Shown: positions 16,500 to 25,032, counted from the stretch's first letter. The stretch is DNA of 64,000 bases from JBGSMF01 sp964651475 (GCA_964651475.1 CAZYXV010000001.1:62001-126000), one strand, 5' to 3'. The notes: generated from the letters alone by a model not told the origin. Numbers and translations: made by a program.

Positions 16500-18212
16500 T
16501 CAAGGTGAAGGCGGCGGCCCGCCCAACCCTTCCAGCGCCCTGCGAATTCTTTCGCGCATCCACGGACGCGCCTCGGGCGCCTTGATAACTTTTTCCAGGT
16601 GCTCGCGAGCCTGTGCAGGGCGGCCCAGCCTGGCATATACCAGCCCGGCCGCCAGATGGGTTTCCATCGCATCGGGAGCGAGCTTTAATGCTTCATCGAG
16701 ATGAGCCTCAGCAGCAGGGAGGTCATTCCTCTCCACTAATATGATCGCCATAGACGCATGGAGCACGCCATCGTCTGGGTTCTTGTTGATCAACCAATCC
16801 AGGTGCGGCGCGGCGTTGCCCGGGTCCTCGCTGGCAAACCAGGCGCGAGCAGCGCACGCGTGCAACTGCGCCGCGTCCGTCGCTCGCAAGCCCTGCTCGC
16901 ACAACTCGGCGGCGCGCACCCAATCGCCTGGCTGCCCGCGCTGTGACAGCATCTCTGCCGGCTCCAGGTAAGCATCCGTCAACTTGCGGTTGGCCTGCCG
17001 GGCCGCCTCGTACTCGGCCAGCGCCTCTTCGACGTTGCCATCGCGGCGCAGATTGCGCGCACGTTGCAAATGCTGCCGGGCCGGCCCCAGATTGATCGCA
17101 AGCAAAACAGCCAAACACAGTATCGCCAGCGCCGCTGCGCCAAGCGCCATCCACAAAGCACGGCGCGACTTTCGCGGCCCGGCGACGAGCGTTGGTTCAG
17201 GCTGCGGCGCGGGCCTTCCCGTGATTTCGGTCATGCGCGCCTCAGCCTTAGCCTGCGCCTGCGACTCGGCATCCTTCCCCGCCGATATCTTGCTCAGCCG
17301 CGCTAACGCCTCCTCGGGACTCGGCGGCTTGCCCTCCCCCGACACCCACGTCGGCATCTCTTCTGCCCCAGGCGCCTGAGGGGAAGATTCGAGCGCCGCT
17401 TTCTCCAACGCAGCCAACATGTCTGCCACCCTGGTATAACGATCATCTCGTTCTTTTGCCAATGCCTTGAGCAGCACCCGCTCGAGTGGCTCGGACAGGT
17501 TGGGATTGAGATGGCGCGGCATGGGCAGCGGCGTGAAAATGTGATCGTGCACGACGGCATAGGGCGTATCGGCCTGGTACGGCACGCGCCCTACCAGCAA
17601 TTCGTACAACACCACGCCAAGCGAATAAATATCGGTGCGCGCATCCAGGTCTGATTTGCCCTGCGCCTGTTCCGGCGAGATGTATTGCGGCGTGCCCACC
17701 AGTGTGTCTCGGGTCAACGTGGACTCGCCGGCCTGCGCCATGCGGGCCAGTCCAAAATCGGTGAGGAAAACGCCCCCGCCCGGCGTCAACAGGATATTGG
17801 ACGGCTTGATGTCTCGATGAAGCACACCCTGCTCGTGCGCATAGGTCAGCGCGTCGCACACCGGGCGCATAATGCCCAGCACCCCCTCAAGTGTCAGAGA
17901 GGTCTCGTGCAAGCGCGTCTTGAGCGTCTCGCCCTCGATAAAGCGCATCACCAGGTAGGGCTGCCCGGCGTGCTCGCTAAAATCGTAAACGGGAACGATG
18001 TGCGGGTGCTCCAGCTTGGCGACGATCCGGGCTTCGCGTTGAAAGCGCGCCTGAAAGTTGGGGTCTTGTTTGAACACCGGATGCAGCACTTTAATAGCCA
18101 CGTAGCGATCGAGCGCGGCGTGATAGGCTTTGTATACCGTCGCCATCCCGCCGCTGCCAAGTTGGGCAACAATCCGATACGCGCCGACATTTTCACCAAT
18201 CGCAAAACTCAT
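16500..18212 (-). CDS. Membrane Ser/Thr protein kinase with C-terminal TPR domain
   Basis: 570 residues. The Hanks-type kinase domain (~10-275) has the glycine loop LGSGGMATVYKAY, catalytic Lys41 (VAIKVL), HRDIKPSN at 132-139, DFG at 152-154 and the activation-loop block GTPQYISPEQAQG. All catalytic residues are present, so it should be active. A linker with Pro and acidic residues leads to one transmembrane helix (~348-372, ALWMALGAAALAILCLAVLL). The outer part (~375-560) contains TPR-like helical repeats (EEALAEYEAARQANRKLTDA, VYARLGRPAQAREHLEKVIK). The stop is 32 bases upstream of the tpiA start, so both probably share a transcript. Confidence 0.93.
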   Translation of the reverse strand: MSFAIGENVGAYRIVAQLGSGGMATVYKAYHAALDRYVAIKVLHPVFKQDPNFQARFQREARIVAKLEHPHIVPVYDFSEHAGQPYLVMRFIEGETLKTRLHETSLTLEGVLGIMRPVCDALTYAHEQGVLHRDIKPSNILLTPGGGVFLTDFGLARMAQAGESTLTRDTLVGTPQYISPEQAQGKSDLDARTDIYSLGVVLYELLVGRVPYQADTPYAVVHDHIFTPLPMPRHLNPNLSEPLERVLLKALAKERDDRYTRVADMLAALEKAALESSPQAPGAEEMPTWVSGEGKPPSPEEALARLSKISAGKDAESQAQAKAEARMTEITGRPAPQPEPTLVAGPRKSRRALWMALGAAALAILCLAVLLAINLGPARQHLQRARNLRRDGNVEEALAEYEAARQANRKLTDAYLEPAEMLSQRGQPGDWVRAAELCEQGLRATDAAQLHACAARAWFASEDPGNAAPHLDWLINKNPDDGVLHASMAIILVERNDLPAAEAHLDEALKLAPDAMETHLAAGLVYARLGRPAQAREHLEKVIKAPEARPWMRERIRRALEGLGGPPPSP

Positions 18213-18232
18213 CGCCGCCCTCCCTCATCTCT

Positions 18233-18290
18233 AATCTCCAATACTTGTACCCGATACTGGAGATTGGGGATTGGATATTGGGTATTAGAT
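18233..18290. repeat. Word-like repeat and hairpin upstream of the kinase gene
   Basis: AATCTCCA (18233-18240) pairs with TGGAGATT (18258-18265). The right arm is followed by GGGATTGGATATTGGGTATT-type quasi-tandem words that run into the last codons of the DinB gene (stop at 18285). Confidence 0.6.
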
Positions 18291-19712
18291 ATTTGCCGCT
18301 CGCAGCGCATCGGCATGCTCGCGGTCGTGCCAGATTTGCACCGCCACCCAGCCATACACCGTGCGCCCCCACCAGAATGGATAATCTATTTCTTGCGCCA
18401 GTTGCGCCTCGTTCCAATCCGCCAGGGCGTCAACCAAATCGGCGCGGCTGTGTTGAAAATCGGCCCACACCTGTTCCCAGCTTTGTCCGCGCCGCGCGGC
18501 CACCTGCCGGGCATTGATGGCATCCGCCTCGGACTCGGCCACGTACGGCAACGGTCGAGACTCTCGCACCGCTCGCAACACCCCAAGCGAAAAGCGATCC
18601 CAATCGGCCACGTGGCCCACCAGGTCCCTGGTTGTCCACTCGCCCACTGCCGGTCGTGTATCTCGTTCGTCGGACGGGACGCGATTAATTTGCCGGCTCA
18701 GGTCGTGGCGCGCGGCTTCCAGCGCCATCAGCAAGAGCAGGCGCGGGCCAGGCGAAAACAGCGGCGACGCGGCAGCGCGCCAGGCGCGAATGTGCCCCGC
18801 ATGCACCCCATCGTGGCGAGCTCGCCGCCGGGCAAATTCCCACACGCTCGCCTCTTGCCAGGGTAAGGCAAGCGGCCTGACCAATTGCGCGTCGGTGGCT
18901 TCGCTTAATACATCTATATAACGCTGGCGCGCATCTATTGCCGCCTGCAAAGCCAGCTCGAACAGCCAGCCGCGCCGCTGAGCGTATAGCTCCGCGTTGC
19001 GCTCGTCTACTTCTACGGCGGCGATTTCCGCTTCGCGCCCGGCCAGCGCCAGCCGGGTGCGTTCGGCGTGCGTATCATCCCAGGCCGCCACGTGCGCCAG
19101 CGTGTCTTTGATGCTCCACTCGCCCATCACTGGCGCCGTGCTGAGCGTCTCGTCATTCAACCCGATGCAGGCGATGAACAGGCCGGCGCGTTCGGCGGCG
19201 ATTTGATCCAGCAGCGTATCTTGAAGCGCGCGGCCCGATTCGGGATGCGCGGCGCGCCAGGCGCGGAGTTGGGCGGCATGTAGGCCATCGTGCTCGTAAA
19301 TTTCTTGCAGCGCCCAGCTCTCAATCGTAGCCAGTCCCCACGGCACAGCGCGCGGTTTGGCCAAATCATCGTCGGTCGCGGTTGCCAGGGTTTGCTCGAT
19401 GCGCTGGCGCGAAGCCGCCAGTTCATCCACCAACTCGCGCGGCGAGCGTTCCTTGCGCAAGCCTACCTGCTCGGCGTTAAACGCATCCGCCTCTACGCCA
19501 ATGATTTCCATTCCGCCATCCGCGAGCAAACGCGGCAACTCGTCCGCCACGCGCGTCTCCCAGGCGGCTATGTGCGCCAGCACATCCCTGGCCGTCCAAC
19601 CGGGCAACACCTCGCCCGTTGCCCAGCCCATCTGGCTAATACCATCCACAGACGCCAGCAACTCGTCGCGCTCGAAGGTCAATCGCGCCAGCCATTCGTC
19701 TTTCGTCGGCAT
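18285..19712 (-). CDS. Triple DinB-like four-helix-bundle protein
   Basis: 475 residues made of three tandem DinB/DfsB-type four-helix modules (~1-155, ~160-320, ~325-475). Each module keeps the metal-binding pattern: an early His in a xxLxHxxxW motif (DVLAHIAAWE, DTLAHVAAWD, DLVGHVADWD) and a late HDxxH (HDGLHAAQLRAW, HDGVHAGHIRAW, HDREHADALR). Family members are often metal-dependent thiol transferases or are of unknown role. Single-domain proteins are common; a triple fusion is unusual. ATG 19712 is preferred over 19715 because it sits five bases from a GGGGTG site. It has its own promoter and lies upstream of the kinase on the same strand. Confidence 0.85.
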   Translation of the reverse strand: MPTKDEWLARLTFERDELLASVDGISQMGWATGEVLPGWTARDVLAHIAAWETRVADELPRLLADGGMEIIGVEADAFNAEQVGLRKERSPRELVDELAASRQRIEQTLATATDDDLAKPRAVPWGLATIESWALQEIYEHDGLHAAQLRAWRAAHPESGRALQDTLLDQIAAERAGLFIACIGLNDETLSTAPVMGEWSIKDTLAHVAAWDDTHAERTRLALAGREAEIAAVEVDERNAELYAQRRGWLFELALQAAIDARQRYIDVLSEATDAQLVRPLALPWQEASVWEFARRRARHDGVHAGHIRAWRAAASPLFSPGPRLLLLMALEAARHDLSRQINRVPSDERDTRPAVGEWTTRDLVGHVADWDRFSLGVLRAVRESRPLPYVAESEADAINARQVAARRGQSWEQVWADFQHSRADLVDALADWNEAQLAQEIDYPFWWGRTVYGWVAVQIWHDREHADALRAANI

Positions 19713-19738
19713 CATTCACCCCCAGCTTTGTTTGTTAC

Positions 19739-19767
19739 ATTATAGCGCAGTCTGCCAGTTGGCACAA
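19739..19767 (-). promoter_or_regulatory. Promoter for the triple-DinB gene
   Basis: On the minus strand a perfect TATAAT (plus-strand 19739-19744) lies 17 bases from TTGTGC (plus-strand 19762-19767). The -35 box is weak; the -10 box and position are convincing. Confidence 0.55.
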
Positions 19768-19871
19768 AAATTTAACGGCCAGGCAAAAGGCGTGGTGTTT
19801 CTGGCACACTGGTGGTGAGAAAAATCGGGCCGGCAAGATGGGGCAACACAGGAGCGCGGCGCGGCAAAACA

Positions 19872-19894
19872 TAGACCGCGGCTAACGCGGTCTA
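19872..19894. terminator. Hairpin downstream of the MarR operon
   Basis: TAGACCGCG (19872-19880) pairs perfectly with CGCGGTCTA (19886-19894), loop five bases, 35 bases after the MarR stop on the minus strand. There is no clear T-run, so it may be a dispersed repeat rather than an intrinsic terminator. Confidence 0.4.
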
Positions 19895-19928
19895 CGTCAA
19901 GGGAACGTGGAACCTGCAATCACATGGC

Positions 19929-20366
19929 TTACGTCTCAGCAGAACCAGTGAGGTTATTGAGGATTCGCCTCAGATACTGTTCAAACTCGTCAATCTCGCT
20001 CCCGGCAAATCCGTCGTAAAACAGTTTTGTCATCTCTTCCGAGACTCGGACGTAGGTCTTTTGCCAGGCTTTATCTTTTTCCGTTCGCTTAATCAGCACC
20101 TTGCGCCGATCCTGCGGGGAATTGACCCGCTTCACAAAACCGGATTCTTCCAGGCGGTCGAGCATACTCGTCAGGGTTGATTTTTCCAGAGACGTTTTCC
20201 TGGCAAGCTCACTGATGGGGATACCATCGTTTTGCCAGAGCACAAACATGATCCGGCCCTGGGCCGGGTTGATCTCGTGTATCCCATACTCTTCGAGCTT
20301 CCTGGCAAAAATCCTGCCCGCCACGTGGTGAATTTTAGAAATCAAGAATCCGCCTTCGCGTTTCAT
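19929..20366 (-). CDS. MarR-family transcriptional regulator
   Basis: 145 residues. The winged-helix core is ~30-105 (GRIMFVLWQNDGIPISELAR, KTSLEKSTLTSMLDRLEESG, FVKRVNSPQDRRKVLIKRTE), with dimerisation helices at both ends. The frame opens at a TTG at 20381, but ATG 20366 has a GAGGGA ribosome site about seven bases upstream. It is the last gene of a four-gene operon with two PPOX-family proteins and an alpha/beta hydrolase. It probably represses that operon; a direct repeat overlapping the operon promoter at 22254-22278 is the obvious operator candidate. The ligand is unknown. Confidence 0.9.
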   Translation of the reverse strand: MKREGGFLISKIHHVAGRIFARKLEEYGIHEINPAQGRIMFVLWQNDGIPISELARKTSLEKSTLTSMLDRLEESGFVKRVNSPQDRRKVLIKRTEKDKAWQKTYVRVSEEMTKLFYDGFAGSEIDEFEQYLRRILNNLTGSAET

Positions 20367-20394
20367 GTCTTCCCTCAGCAATGTCAGAGGCGCT

Positions 20395-20877
20395 TTAGAT
20401 CAACTCAAACACGTACCGCTGCCGTTCAATAGTACATAACCCCAGGGCATAAATCGGATTCAGGCGCAGCACAACCTGATTCGGGTCGAGCACGCCGCTA
20501 GGAAAAATCTCGTACCAATCATCGTGCCAGACTCTTTTCCGTATCCCCTCGTCTTGGACTATTTCAAGGGTCCCTTTCAAGAGCAAGGACCACCACTCGC
20601 GGGGATGGCAATAGAACACCGAAACCTTGGGGTTCATCTCGATGTGTTTGAGCTTGTCGAACCCCTTGACGGTGGAAAAGTATGTCAGGAAATCCTGATC
20701 ATGTCCTTCAAACAGAGGGGCGGCCAGGGGAAATGCCTTGTCATTTCTCAGGTTGACCATCGTGCGCGTATGCGGGAATCCCCCTCCATCAATCGTCGTC
20801 AGATAGGCAGCCTGTGCCTTTTTGTGAAACTTGTGCATCAGGCGTTTCAGTCTTTGTTTCATCTCAACTTCATCCAT
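20395..20877 (-). CDS. Pyridoxamine 5'-phosphate oxidase-family (flavin-binding split-barrel) protein B
   Basis: 160 residues of the PPOX/general stress protein type: AAYLTTIDGGGFPHTRTMVN near the start, then FLTYFSTVKGFDKLKHIEMN and PKVSVFYCHPREWWSLLLKG. Such proteins bind FMN or F420 and may reduce small molecules or act as flavin carriers. ATG 20877 follows AAGGA and starts MDEVEMKQ; the longer frame to 20967 lies inside the neighbouring gene. It is a paralogue of protein A two genes upstream, both in one operon with a hydrolase and MarR. Substrate unknown. Confidence 0.85.
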   Translation of the reverse strand: MDEVEMKQRLKRLMHKFHKKAQAAYLTTIDGGGFPHTRTMVNLRNDKAFPLAAPLFEGHDQDFLTYFSTVKGFDKLKHIEMNPKVSVFYCHPREWWSLLLKGTLEIVQDEGIRKRVWHDDWYEIFPSGVLDPNQVVLRLNPIYALGLCTIERQRYVFELI

Positions 20878-20890
20878 AGGATTTTTCCTT

Positions 20891-21736
20891 TCATCTGGTT
20901 TCACTCTGCTGCACCCGGTTGAGGAAGCGGTCGAACTGTGGATAAAACTCGTCCGGGTTATCAGCATATACCATGTGGTCCGAGTTCGCCACCTCGAAAT
21001 ATGTGCAATCCTTGATCAACGTTCTGACCCCGCCGGCCTCTTCTTTGGACAAGGCCCAACTGTTCGCGGCCCGCACGAGCAACACCGGGCACGTAATGTG
21101 CGATAGAATGGAACGACTATCCTGCCGATATTCGCTCAACGCCGTCATGGCGTAGCGCGAAAACATGAAATCGTACCCTTCAACCGTCTCGACCAGACTA
21201 TCTAAAAAGTATCGCAAGCCTGCTCCCGCTCCCATCAATCCGCTGAGGTGTTGAACAGCGGCCTGGTACGTCGTATAGGGGGTCGGCCAATCGGCCGTCA
21301 ACTCGTCTAGCGGCTCGACCTGGTTGGGCGGCAAAGTGGACAAGCTATCCGGGCCTTCAAACGGCGAATCGAGAACGGCCAGGGCCTTGACCTCTTGCGG
21401 ATAAAGAGCGGCCAGGTAGGCCGCCACCCTGCCGCCCATAGAATGTCCAACGACAATGGCCGGGCCACATCCGAGATAATCGAGGATGCCATAAGCATCC
21501 GCGGCCAGGTCTTGTGCCGCATATCGCGCGACGGGCCTGCCGCTCAGCCCGTGGCCTCGCTGGTCTGGAGCAATGACGCGGTAGCGGTCTTGGTAGCGAG
21601 ACATAAAATCAACCCACGTTTCGCCGCGCCCCCATTTTCCATGCAGGCAGAGCATGAGGGGTTTGCCCGAGCCAGTGTCCCGGTAAAACAAATCCACACC
21701 GTTTACTTGGACTAACGCTCGTTTTATCGTATCCAC
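20891..21736 (-). CDS. Alpha/beta hydrolase
   Basis: 281 residues. The nucleophile elbow GHSMGG places Ser99; the oxyanion motif LHGKWGRGETW is at ~31-41 and the general-base His is probably His254 (NSDHMVYAD). The acid usually found after strand 6 is not evident there (VRAANSW has no Asp), so it may come from another position such as Asp123, or be missing. GTG start with GAGGAAAG upstream. It lies between the two PPOX genes, 13-15 bases from each, which suggests a joint detoxification or small-molecule pathway controlled by MarR. Confidence 0.85.
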   Translation of the reverse strand: MDTIKRALVQVNGVDLFYRDTGSGKPLMLCLHGKWGRGETWVDFMSRYQDRYRVIAPDQRGHGLSGRPVARYAAQDLAADAYGILDYLGCGPAIVVGHSMGGRVAAYLAALYPQEVKALAVLDSPFEGPDSLSTLPPNQVEPLDELTADWPTPYTTYQAAVQHLSGLMGAGAGLRYFLDSLVETVEGYDFMFSRYAMTALSEYRQDSRSILSHITCPVLLVRAANSWALSKEEAGGVRTLIKDCTYFEVANSDHMVYADNPDEFYPQFDRFLNRVQQSETR

Positions 21737-21751
21737 GTCACTTTCCTCTTT

Positions 21752-22228
21752 CTACAATGCGCTGTGCTCGCCAAGGGGAAAGCAGAACGTATAGCCGCGC
21801 CAGCCCTGGGCAAACCTGGGGTACAGACGCAGGACCGTATGATCGGGATCGTCGGGACCGCTTGGATAATACCGCTCCCATCCTTCGTTCCAGAGTGCCT
21901 GCCTGAGCTTGGAATCGTCAACGATTTCTATATCCCCACTCAACATCAGGCCGTGAAATTTTTCGGGATTGCAATAATAGACGGCCACCTTCGAATCGGA
22001 CTGGATCTGGCGCCTCTTGTTGGAAGAAGTGTTAGTCGAAAAGTAGATCATCAAATCATCCTGATGTTGCGCGAACAAGTGAGCCTGATTAGGATAGCTG
22101 CGTTTGTTCCTCAAATTCAGCATGGCCCTTGTATATGGGTAGCCCTCTTCGCCAATGGTGGTCAGATATACGGCTTCCGAGGTTTCCATCAATTCCACTG
22201 CCCACTTTTTCAATTCTTGGATGTCCAT
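21752..22228 (-). CDS. Pyridoxamine 5'-phosphate oxidase-family (flavin-binding split-barrel) protein A
   Basis: 158 residues, first gene of the MarR operon. Core blocks are AVYLTTIGEEGYPYTRAMLN, LMIYFSTNTSSNKRRQIQSD and KVAVYYCNPEKFHGLMLSGD, which match protein B position by position, so the two are paralogues. The frame is open far upstream, but ATG 22228 has AGGAGG at proper spacing and a strong promoter lies just upstream. The protein would be a cytoplasmic FMN- or F420-binding split barrel; possibly the two form a heterodimer. Function otherwise unknown. Confidence 0.86.
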   Translation of the reverse strand: MDIQELKKWAVELMETSEAVYLTTIGEEGYPYTRAMLNLRNKRSYPNQAHLFAQHQDDLMIYFSTNTSSNKRRQIQSDSKVAVYYCNPEKFHGLMLSGDIEIVDDSKLRQALWNEGWERYYPSGPDDPDHTVLRLYPRFAQGWRGYTFCFPLGEHSAL

Positions 22229-22253
22229 TAATTTCCTCCTGTCTTTTTTTGTT

Positions 22254-22278
22254 CTATATAAAATAATACTATATAAAA
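22254..22278 (-). promoter_or_regulatory. Candidate MarR operator: two direct repeats over the -10 box
   Basis: CTATATAAAA at 22254-22263 is repeated exactly at 22269-22278, five bases apart, giving a 15-base period. The copies cover the -10 element and the downstream edge of the promoter, ideal for repression by the MarR protein encoded in the operon. Operator function is inferred from position. Confidence 0.55.
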
Positions 22279-22291
22279 CTAATTTTGTCAA
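22263..22291 (-). promoter_or_regulatory. Strong sigma70 promoter for the PPOX-hydrolase-MarR operon
   Basis: On the minus strand, a perfect TTGACA (plus-strand 22286-22291), 17-base spacer, and TATTAT (plus-strand 22263-22268). It is about 40 bases upstream of the protein A start. The surrounding sequence is much more AT-rich than the genome around it. Confidence 0.85.
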
Positions 22292-22362
22292 GCAGGAATT
22301 GTTCCAAGGATGCGTTTCAATTCTGGGGCAGACTTGTTCTGGCGCTTTCGCCTGATCGCTAG

Positions 22363-22446
22363 CATCCTTCGACAAGCTCAGGAGGCTTGCCGCCAGGCAG
22401 TCATCCTGAGCCTGTCGAAGGGTGCATCCTGAGCAAGGTCGAAGGG
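22363..22446. repeat. CTTCGACAAGCTCAGG-type dispersed palindromic repeat
   Basis: CATCCTTCGACAAGCTCAGG at 22363-22382 is followed by inverted and degenerate copies: TCCTGAGCCTGTCGAAGGG (22403-22421) and CATCCTGAGCAAGGTCGAAG (22425-22444). This repeat type is widely scattered in intergenic regions of many environmental bacteria. With the terminator and the next repeat it fills the 448-base gap 22229-22676, which has no gene. Confidence 0.75.
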
Positions 22447-22501
22447 TGACTCCAAATACTTGCCTCCAAACTGAAATATACACTTGTTCCAACGGCAATA
22501 A

Positions 22502-22533
22502 AAAAGCCCGCTGAGGATCCTCAGCGGGCTTTT
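22502..22533 (-). terminator. Intrinsic terminator of the gap-pgk transcript
   Basis: A perfect 32-base palindrome: AAAAGCCCGCTGAG on the left, CTCAGCGGGCTTTT on the right, centred on GATC. It has A/T runs on both sides, so it can stop transcription in either direction. It lies about 145 bases past the pgk stop. Confidence 0.85.
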
Positions 22534-22592
22534 GCAATATCACGCCGTAGGGGTTAGGGATGCGGAAGAAAATAATCATCCCAATGTTGCCG

Positions 22593-22643
22593 CGTAGGAG
22601 CGCCTTCCAGGCGCGACTATCGCGCCCAAAGGGCACTCCTACG
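22593..22643. repeat. GTAGGAG/CTCCTAC palindromic repeat
   Basis: Outer arms CGTAGGAGCGCC (22593-22604) and GGCACTCCTACG (22632-22643) pair with one mismatch. An inner perfect hairpin GGCGCG/CGCGCC lies at about 22610-22626. It is a second family of dispersed palindrome in the same gap, just beyond the pgk stop. Confidence 0.7.
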
Positions 22644-22676
22644 GGAATTTTGGGACAGTTTATTTTTCCACGCCCC

Positions 22677-23852
22677 TTACTTGTCGCTGAGCGCCGCCAC
22701 GCCCGGCAGCACCTTGCCTTCCAGAAATTCCAGGCTGGCGCCGCCGCCCGTGGAAACGTGCGTCATCTTTTTAGCTACGCCGGCTTTTTTGACCGCGGAC
22801 GCCGAATCGCCGCCGCCGATGACGGTGATGGCGCCGCTTTCAGCCAGCAGCCGGGCGAGGGCAAAGGTCCCTTCGGCAAACTTGGGGAACTCGAACACGC
22901 CCATCGGGCCGTTCCATACGACGAGTCTGGCATTCTTGAGCACACCACTGAACGACTCGACGGTCTTGGGGCCGATGTCGAGCACGCGCCAGCCGGCCGG
23001 CACCTTGTCTGCATCCACCACCTGGCTGGCCGCTTCAGCGTCGAACTTGTCGCCCACCACAGCGTCCACCGGCAACATTAACTTGTCGCCTGCTTTCGCC
23101 AGGATCGTCTTGGCCGTCTCGATGGCATCCGCCTCGACCAGGCTATCGGCCATATCGTAACCTTTGGCAGCCAGGAACGTGTTGGCCATGCCGCCACCGA
23201 TGATGAGCCGATCGCATTTGATCAGCAGATTTTCAATCACGGCAATCTTGTCGCTGATCTTGGCCCCACCCAAGATGGCGATGTAGGGGCGCTCCGGATT
23301 TTCGGTCGCGCGGCTGAGGTACTGCAGCTCTTGCTCCATCAAAAAGCCCGAGACCGCCGGCAGATAACGCGCCACGCCCTCGGTGCTGGCGTGCGCGCGG
23401 TGCGCCGAGCCGAATGCGTCGTTGACGTAAACGTCGCCCAGCGCCGCCAGCTTCCTGGCAAACTCGGCGTCGTTCTTTTCTTCTGTCTTGTGGAAGCGAA
23501 CGTTTTCCAGCATCAGCACCTGGCCCGGCTGGAGGGCCTGCGCCATCGCTTCGACCTCCGCGCCGACGCAATCGGGCGCCAGAGTAACCGGGCGGCCCAA
23601 CAGAGCGCTCAGCACCTCGGCGGCCGCTTTCAGGCTGAATTCGGCCTCGAAGCCCGCACCTTTGGGGCGGCCCAGATGGCTCATCACCACGAGCGACGCG
23701 CCTTGATCCAGCACGTACTGAATCGTCGGCAACGCCGCGCGGATACGCTTGTCGTCCGTCACCGCGCCGTCCTTCATCGGCACGTTGAAATCCACGCGCA
23801 TCAACACGCGCTTGCCTTTCAGGTCAATATCGCGTACAGTTTTCTTGTTCAT
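22677..23852 (-). CDS. pgk: Phosphoglycerate kinase
   Basis: 391 residues, full length. It transfers phosphate between 1,3-bisphosphoglycerate and ADP. Signatures: RVDFNVPMKDGAVTDDKRIR near residue 20, HLGRPKG near 60, the nucleotide-site block GGGDSASAVKKAG, and the C-terminal HVSTGGGASLEFLEGKVLPG. Its start lies 75 bases after the gap stop on the same strand, separated only by a hairpin repeat, so gap-pgk form an operon ending at the palindromic terminator 22502-22533. Confidence 0.97.
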   Translation of the reverse strand: MNKKTVRDIDLKGKRVLMRVDFNVPMKDGAVTDDKRIRAALPTIQYVLDQGASLVVMSHLGRPKGAGFEAEFSLKAAAEVLSALLGRPVTLAPDCVGAEVEAMAQALQPGQVLMLENVRFHKTEEKNDAEFARKLAALGDVYVNDAFGSAHRAHASTEGVARYLPAVSGFLMEQELQYLSRATENPERPYIAILGGAKISDKIAVIENLLIKCDRLIIGGGMANTFLAAKGYDMADSLVEADAIETAKTILAKAGDKLMLPVDAVVGDKFDAEAASQVVDADKVPAGWRVLDIGPKTVESFSGVLKNARLVVWNGPMGVFEFPKFAEGTFALARLLAESGAITVIGGGDSASAVKKAGVAKKMTHVSTGGGASLEFLEGKVLPGVAALSDK

Positions 23853-23854
23853 TG

Positions 23855-23927
23855 CTTACCTCGTATTGCGTATTGCCTATTGCGTATTGCGTACGTGTAC
23901 TACGTAATACGCGGTACGCAATACGTT
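23855..23927. repeat. CGTATTGCGTA-type tandem/inverted repeat between gap and pgk
   Basis: Quasi-tandem words (CGTATTGCGTATTGC..) lead into a perfect 12-bp inverted repeat, CGTATTGCGTAC (23883-23894) with GTACGCAATACG (23914-23925). It fills the whole intercistronic gap and would fold in the gap-pgk mRNA. Confidence 0.8.
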
Positions 23928-24983
23928 TTAGAGCTTGCTCGCGATCAGGTTCGCCAGGTCAGCCGTGCGGACGCTATAGCCCCACTCATTATCGTACCAC
24001 GCGACGACCTTGACAAAGTCGCTGGCTTCCTTGCCCAGCACCATCGTGAACGGCAAATCCACCGACGAACTGTGCGAGTCGCCCTTGTAGTCAATGCTCA
24101 CCAGCGGCTCGTCAACCGCCGCCAAAATGCCCTTGAGCGGCCCGGCGGCGGCATCGCGAAACGCCTGGCGCAGTTCCTCGGTGGTGGTAGGCGTCTCGAC
24201 CTGCGCCGTGAAATCTACCACCGACACTGTAGAAGTTGGGACGCGCAAGGCGTACCCGTCAAACTTGCCGGCCAGGTCGGGGATGACGAGCTTGAGCGCC
24301 TTGGCCGCGCCGGTGGTAGTGGGAATGATGCTCATCGCAGCGGCGCGCGCGCGGCGCAAATCGCTGTGCGGCAAATCCAAAATCTTTTGGTCGTTGGTGT
24401 AGGCGTGAATGGTGGTCATAAACCCGCGCACGATCTTGCATTTGTCGTGAACGACCTTGACGGCGGGCGCCAGGCAGTTGGTGGTACACGAAGCGTTAGA
24501 AACGACGTGATGAGCAGCGGGATCGTACACAGCGTCATTGACGCCCAAGACGACGGTCAAGTCCTCGCCCTCAGCCGGAGCGGTGATGATGACCTTTTTG
24601 GCGCCGCCCTTGGTGATGTGGTTTTCGGCGCCCTTGACAGTTTTGCCTTTTTTGTTCACGCCGTCTTTTTTGATGGTGAACAGGCCAGTGCCCTCGATGA
24701 CGATATCCACGCCCAAATCGCCCCAGGGCAGCTTGTCTGGCTCGGTCTCTTTGAGGGCCTTGATGGGCTTGCCATCAATAAGCAACACTCCCTCGCCTAC
24801 TTCTACCACGCCGTTAAAGCGGCCATAGTTCGAATCGTACTTGAGCAAGTGCGCCATTGTCTTCAAATCGCCAATGTCATTAAAAGCGACCACTTCCAGT
24901 GTCTCAGGGTAATAATCCCGAATTGCCTTGAGCACCTGCCGGCCGATGCGGCCAAAACCATTGATGCCAACTTTGACTGTCAT
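23928..24983 (-). CDS. gap: Glyceraldehyde-3-phosphate dehydrogenase, type I
   Basis: 351 residues. NAD-binding Rossmann start VGINGFGRIGRQVLKA, active-site block SNASCTTNCLAP with the catalytic Cys (~155), TTTGAAKALKLVIP, and the C-terminal WYDNEWGYSVR. A well-placed AGGAGG precedes the ATG. It lies 49 bases downstream of yvcK on the same strand and immediately upstream of pgk, giving yvcK-gap-pgk in one direction, a plausible central-carbon operon. Confidence 0.97.
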   Translation of the reverse strand: MTVKVGINGFGRIGRQVLKAIRDYYPETLEVVAFNDIGDLKTMAHLLKYDSNYGRFNGVVEVGEGVLLIDGKPIKALKETEPDKLPWGDLGVDIVIEGTGLFTIKKDGVNKKGKTVKGAENHITKGGAKKVIITAPAEGEDLTVVLGVNDAVYDPAAHHVVSNASCTTNCLAPAVKVVHDKCKIVRGFMTTIHAYTNDQKILDLPHSDLRRARAAAMSIIPTTTGAAKALKLVIPDLAGKFDGYALRVPTSTVSVVDFTAQVETPTTTEELRQAFRDAAAGPLKGILAAVDEPLVSIDYKGDSHSSSVDLPFTMVLGKEASDFVKVVAWYDNEWGYSVRTADLANLIASKL

Positions 24984-25032
24984 TTGTAACCTCCTGGTTA
25001 TATTTCTATGTACACAACACGAATTAATCGGT

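Noticed and set aside
24990..25020. Possible separate promoter for gap
   Set aside because: A TATAAC-like hexamer is present, but no -35 box; the yvcK promoter is sufficient.
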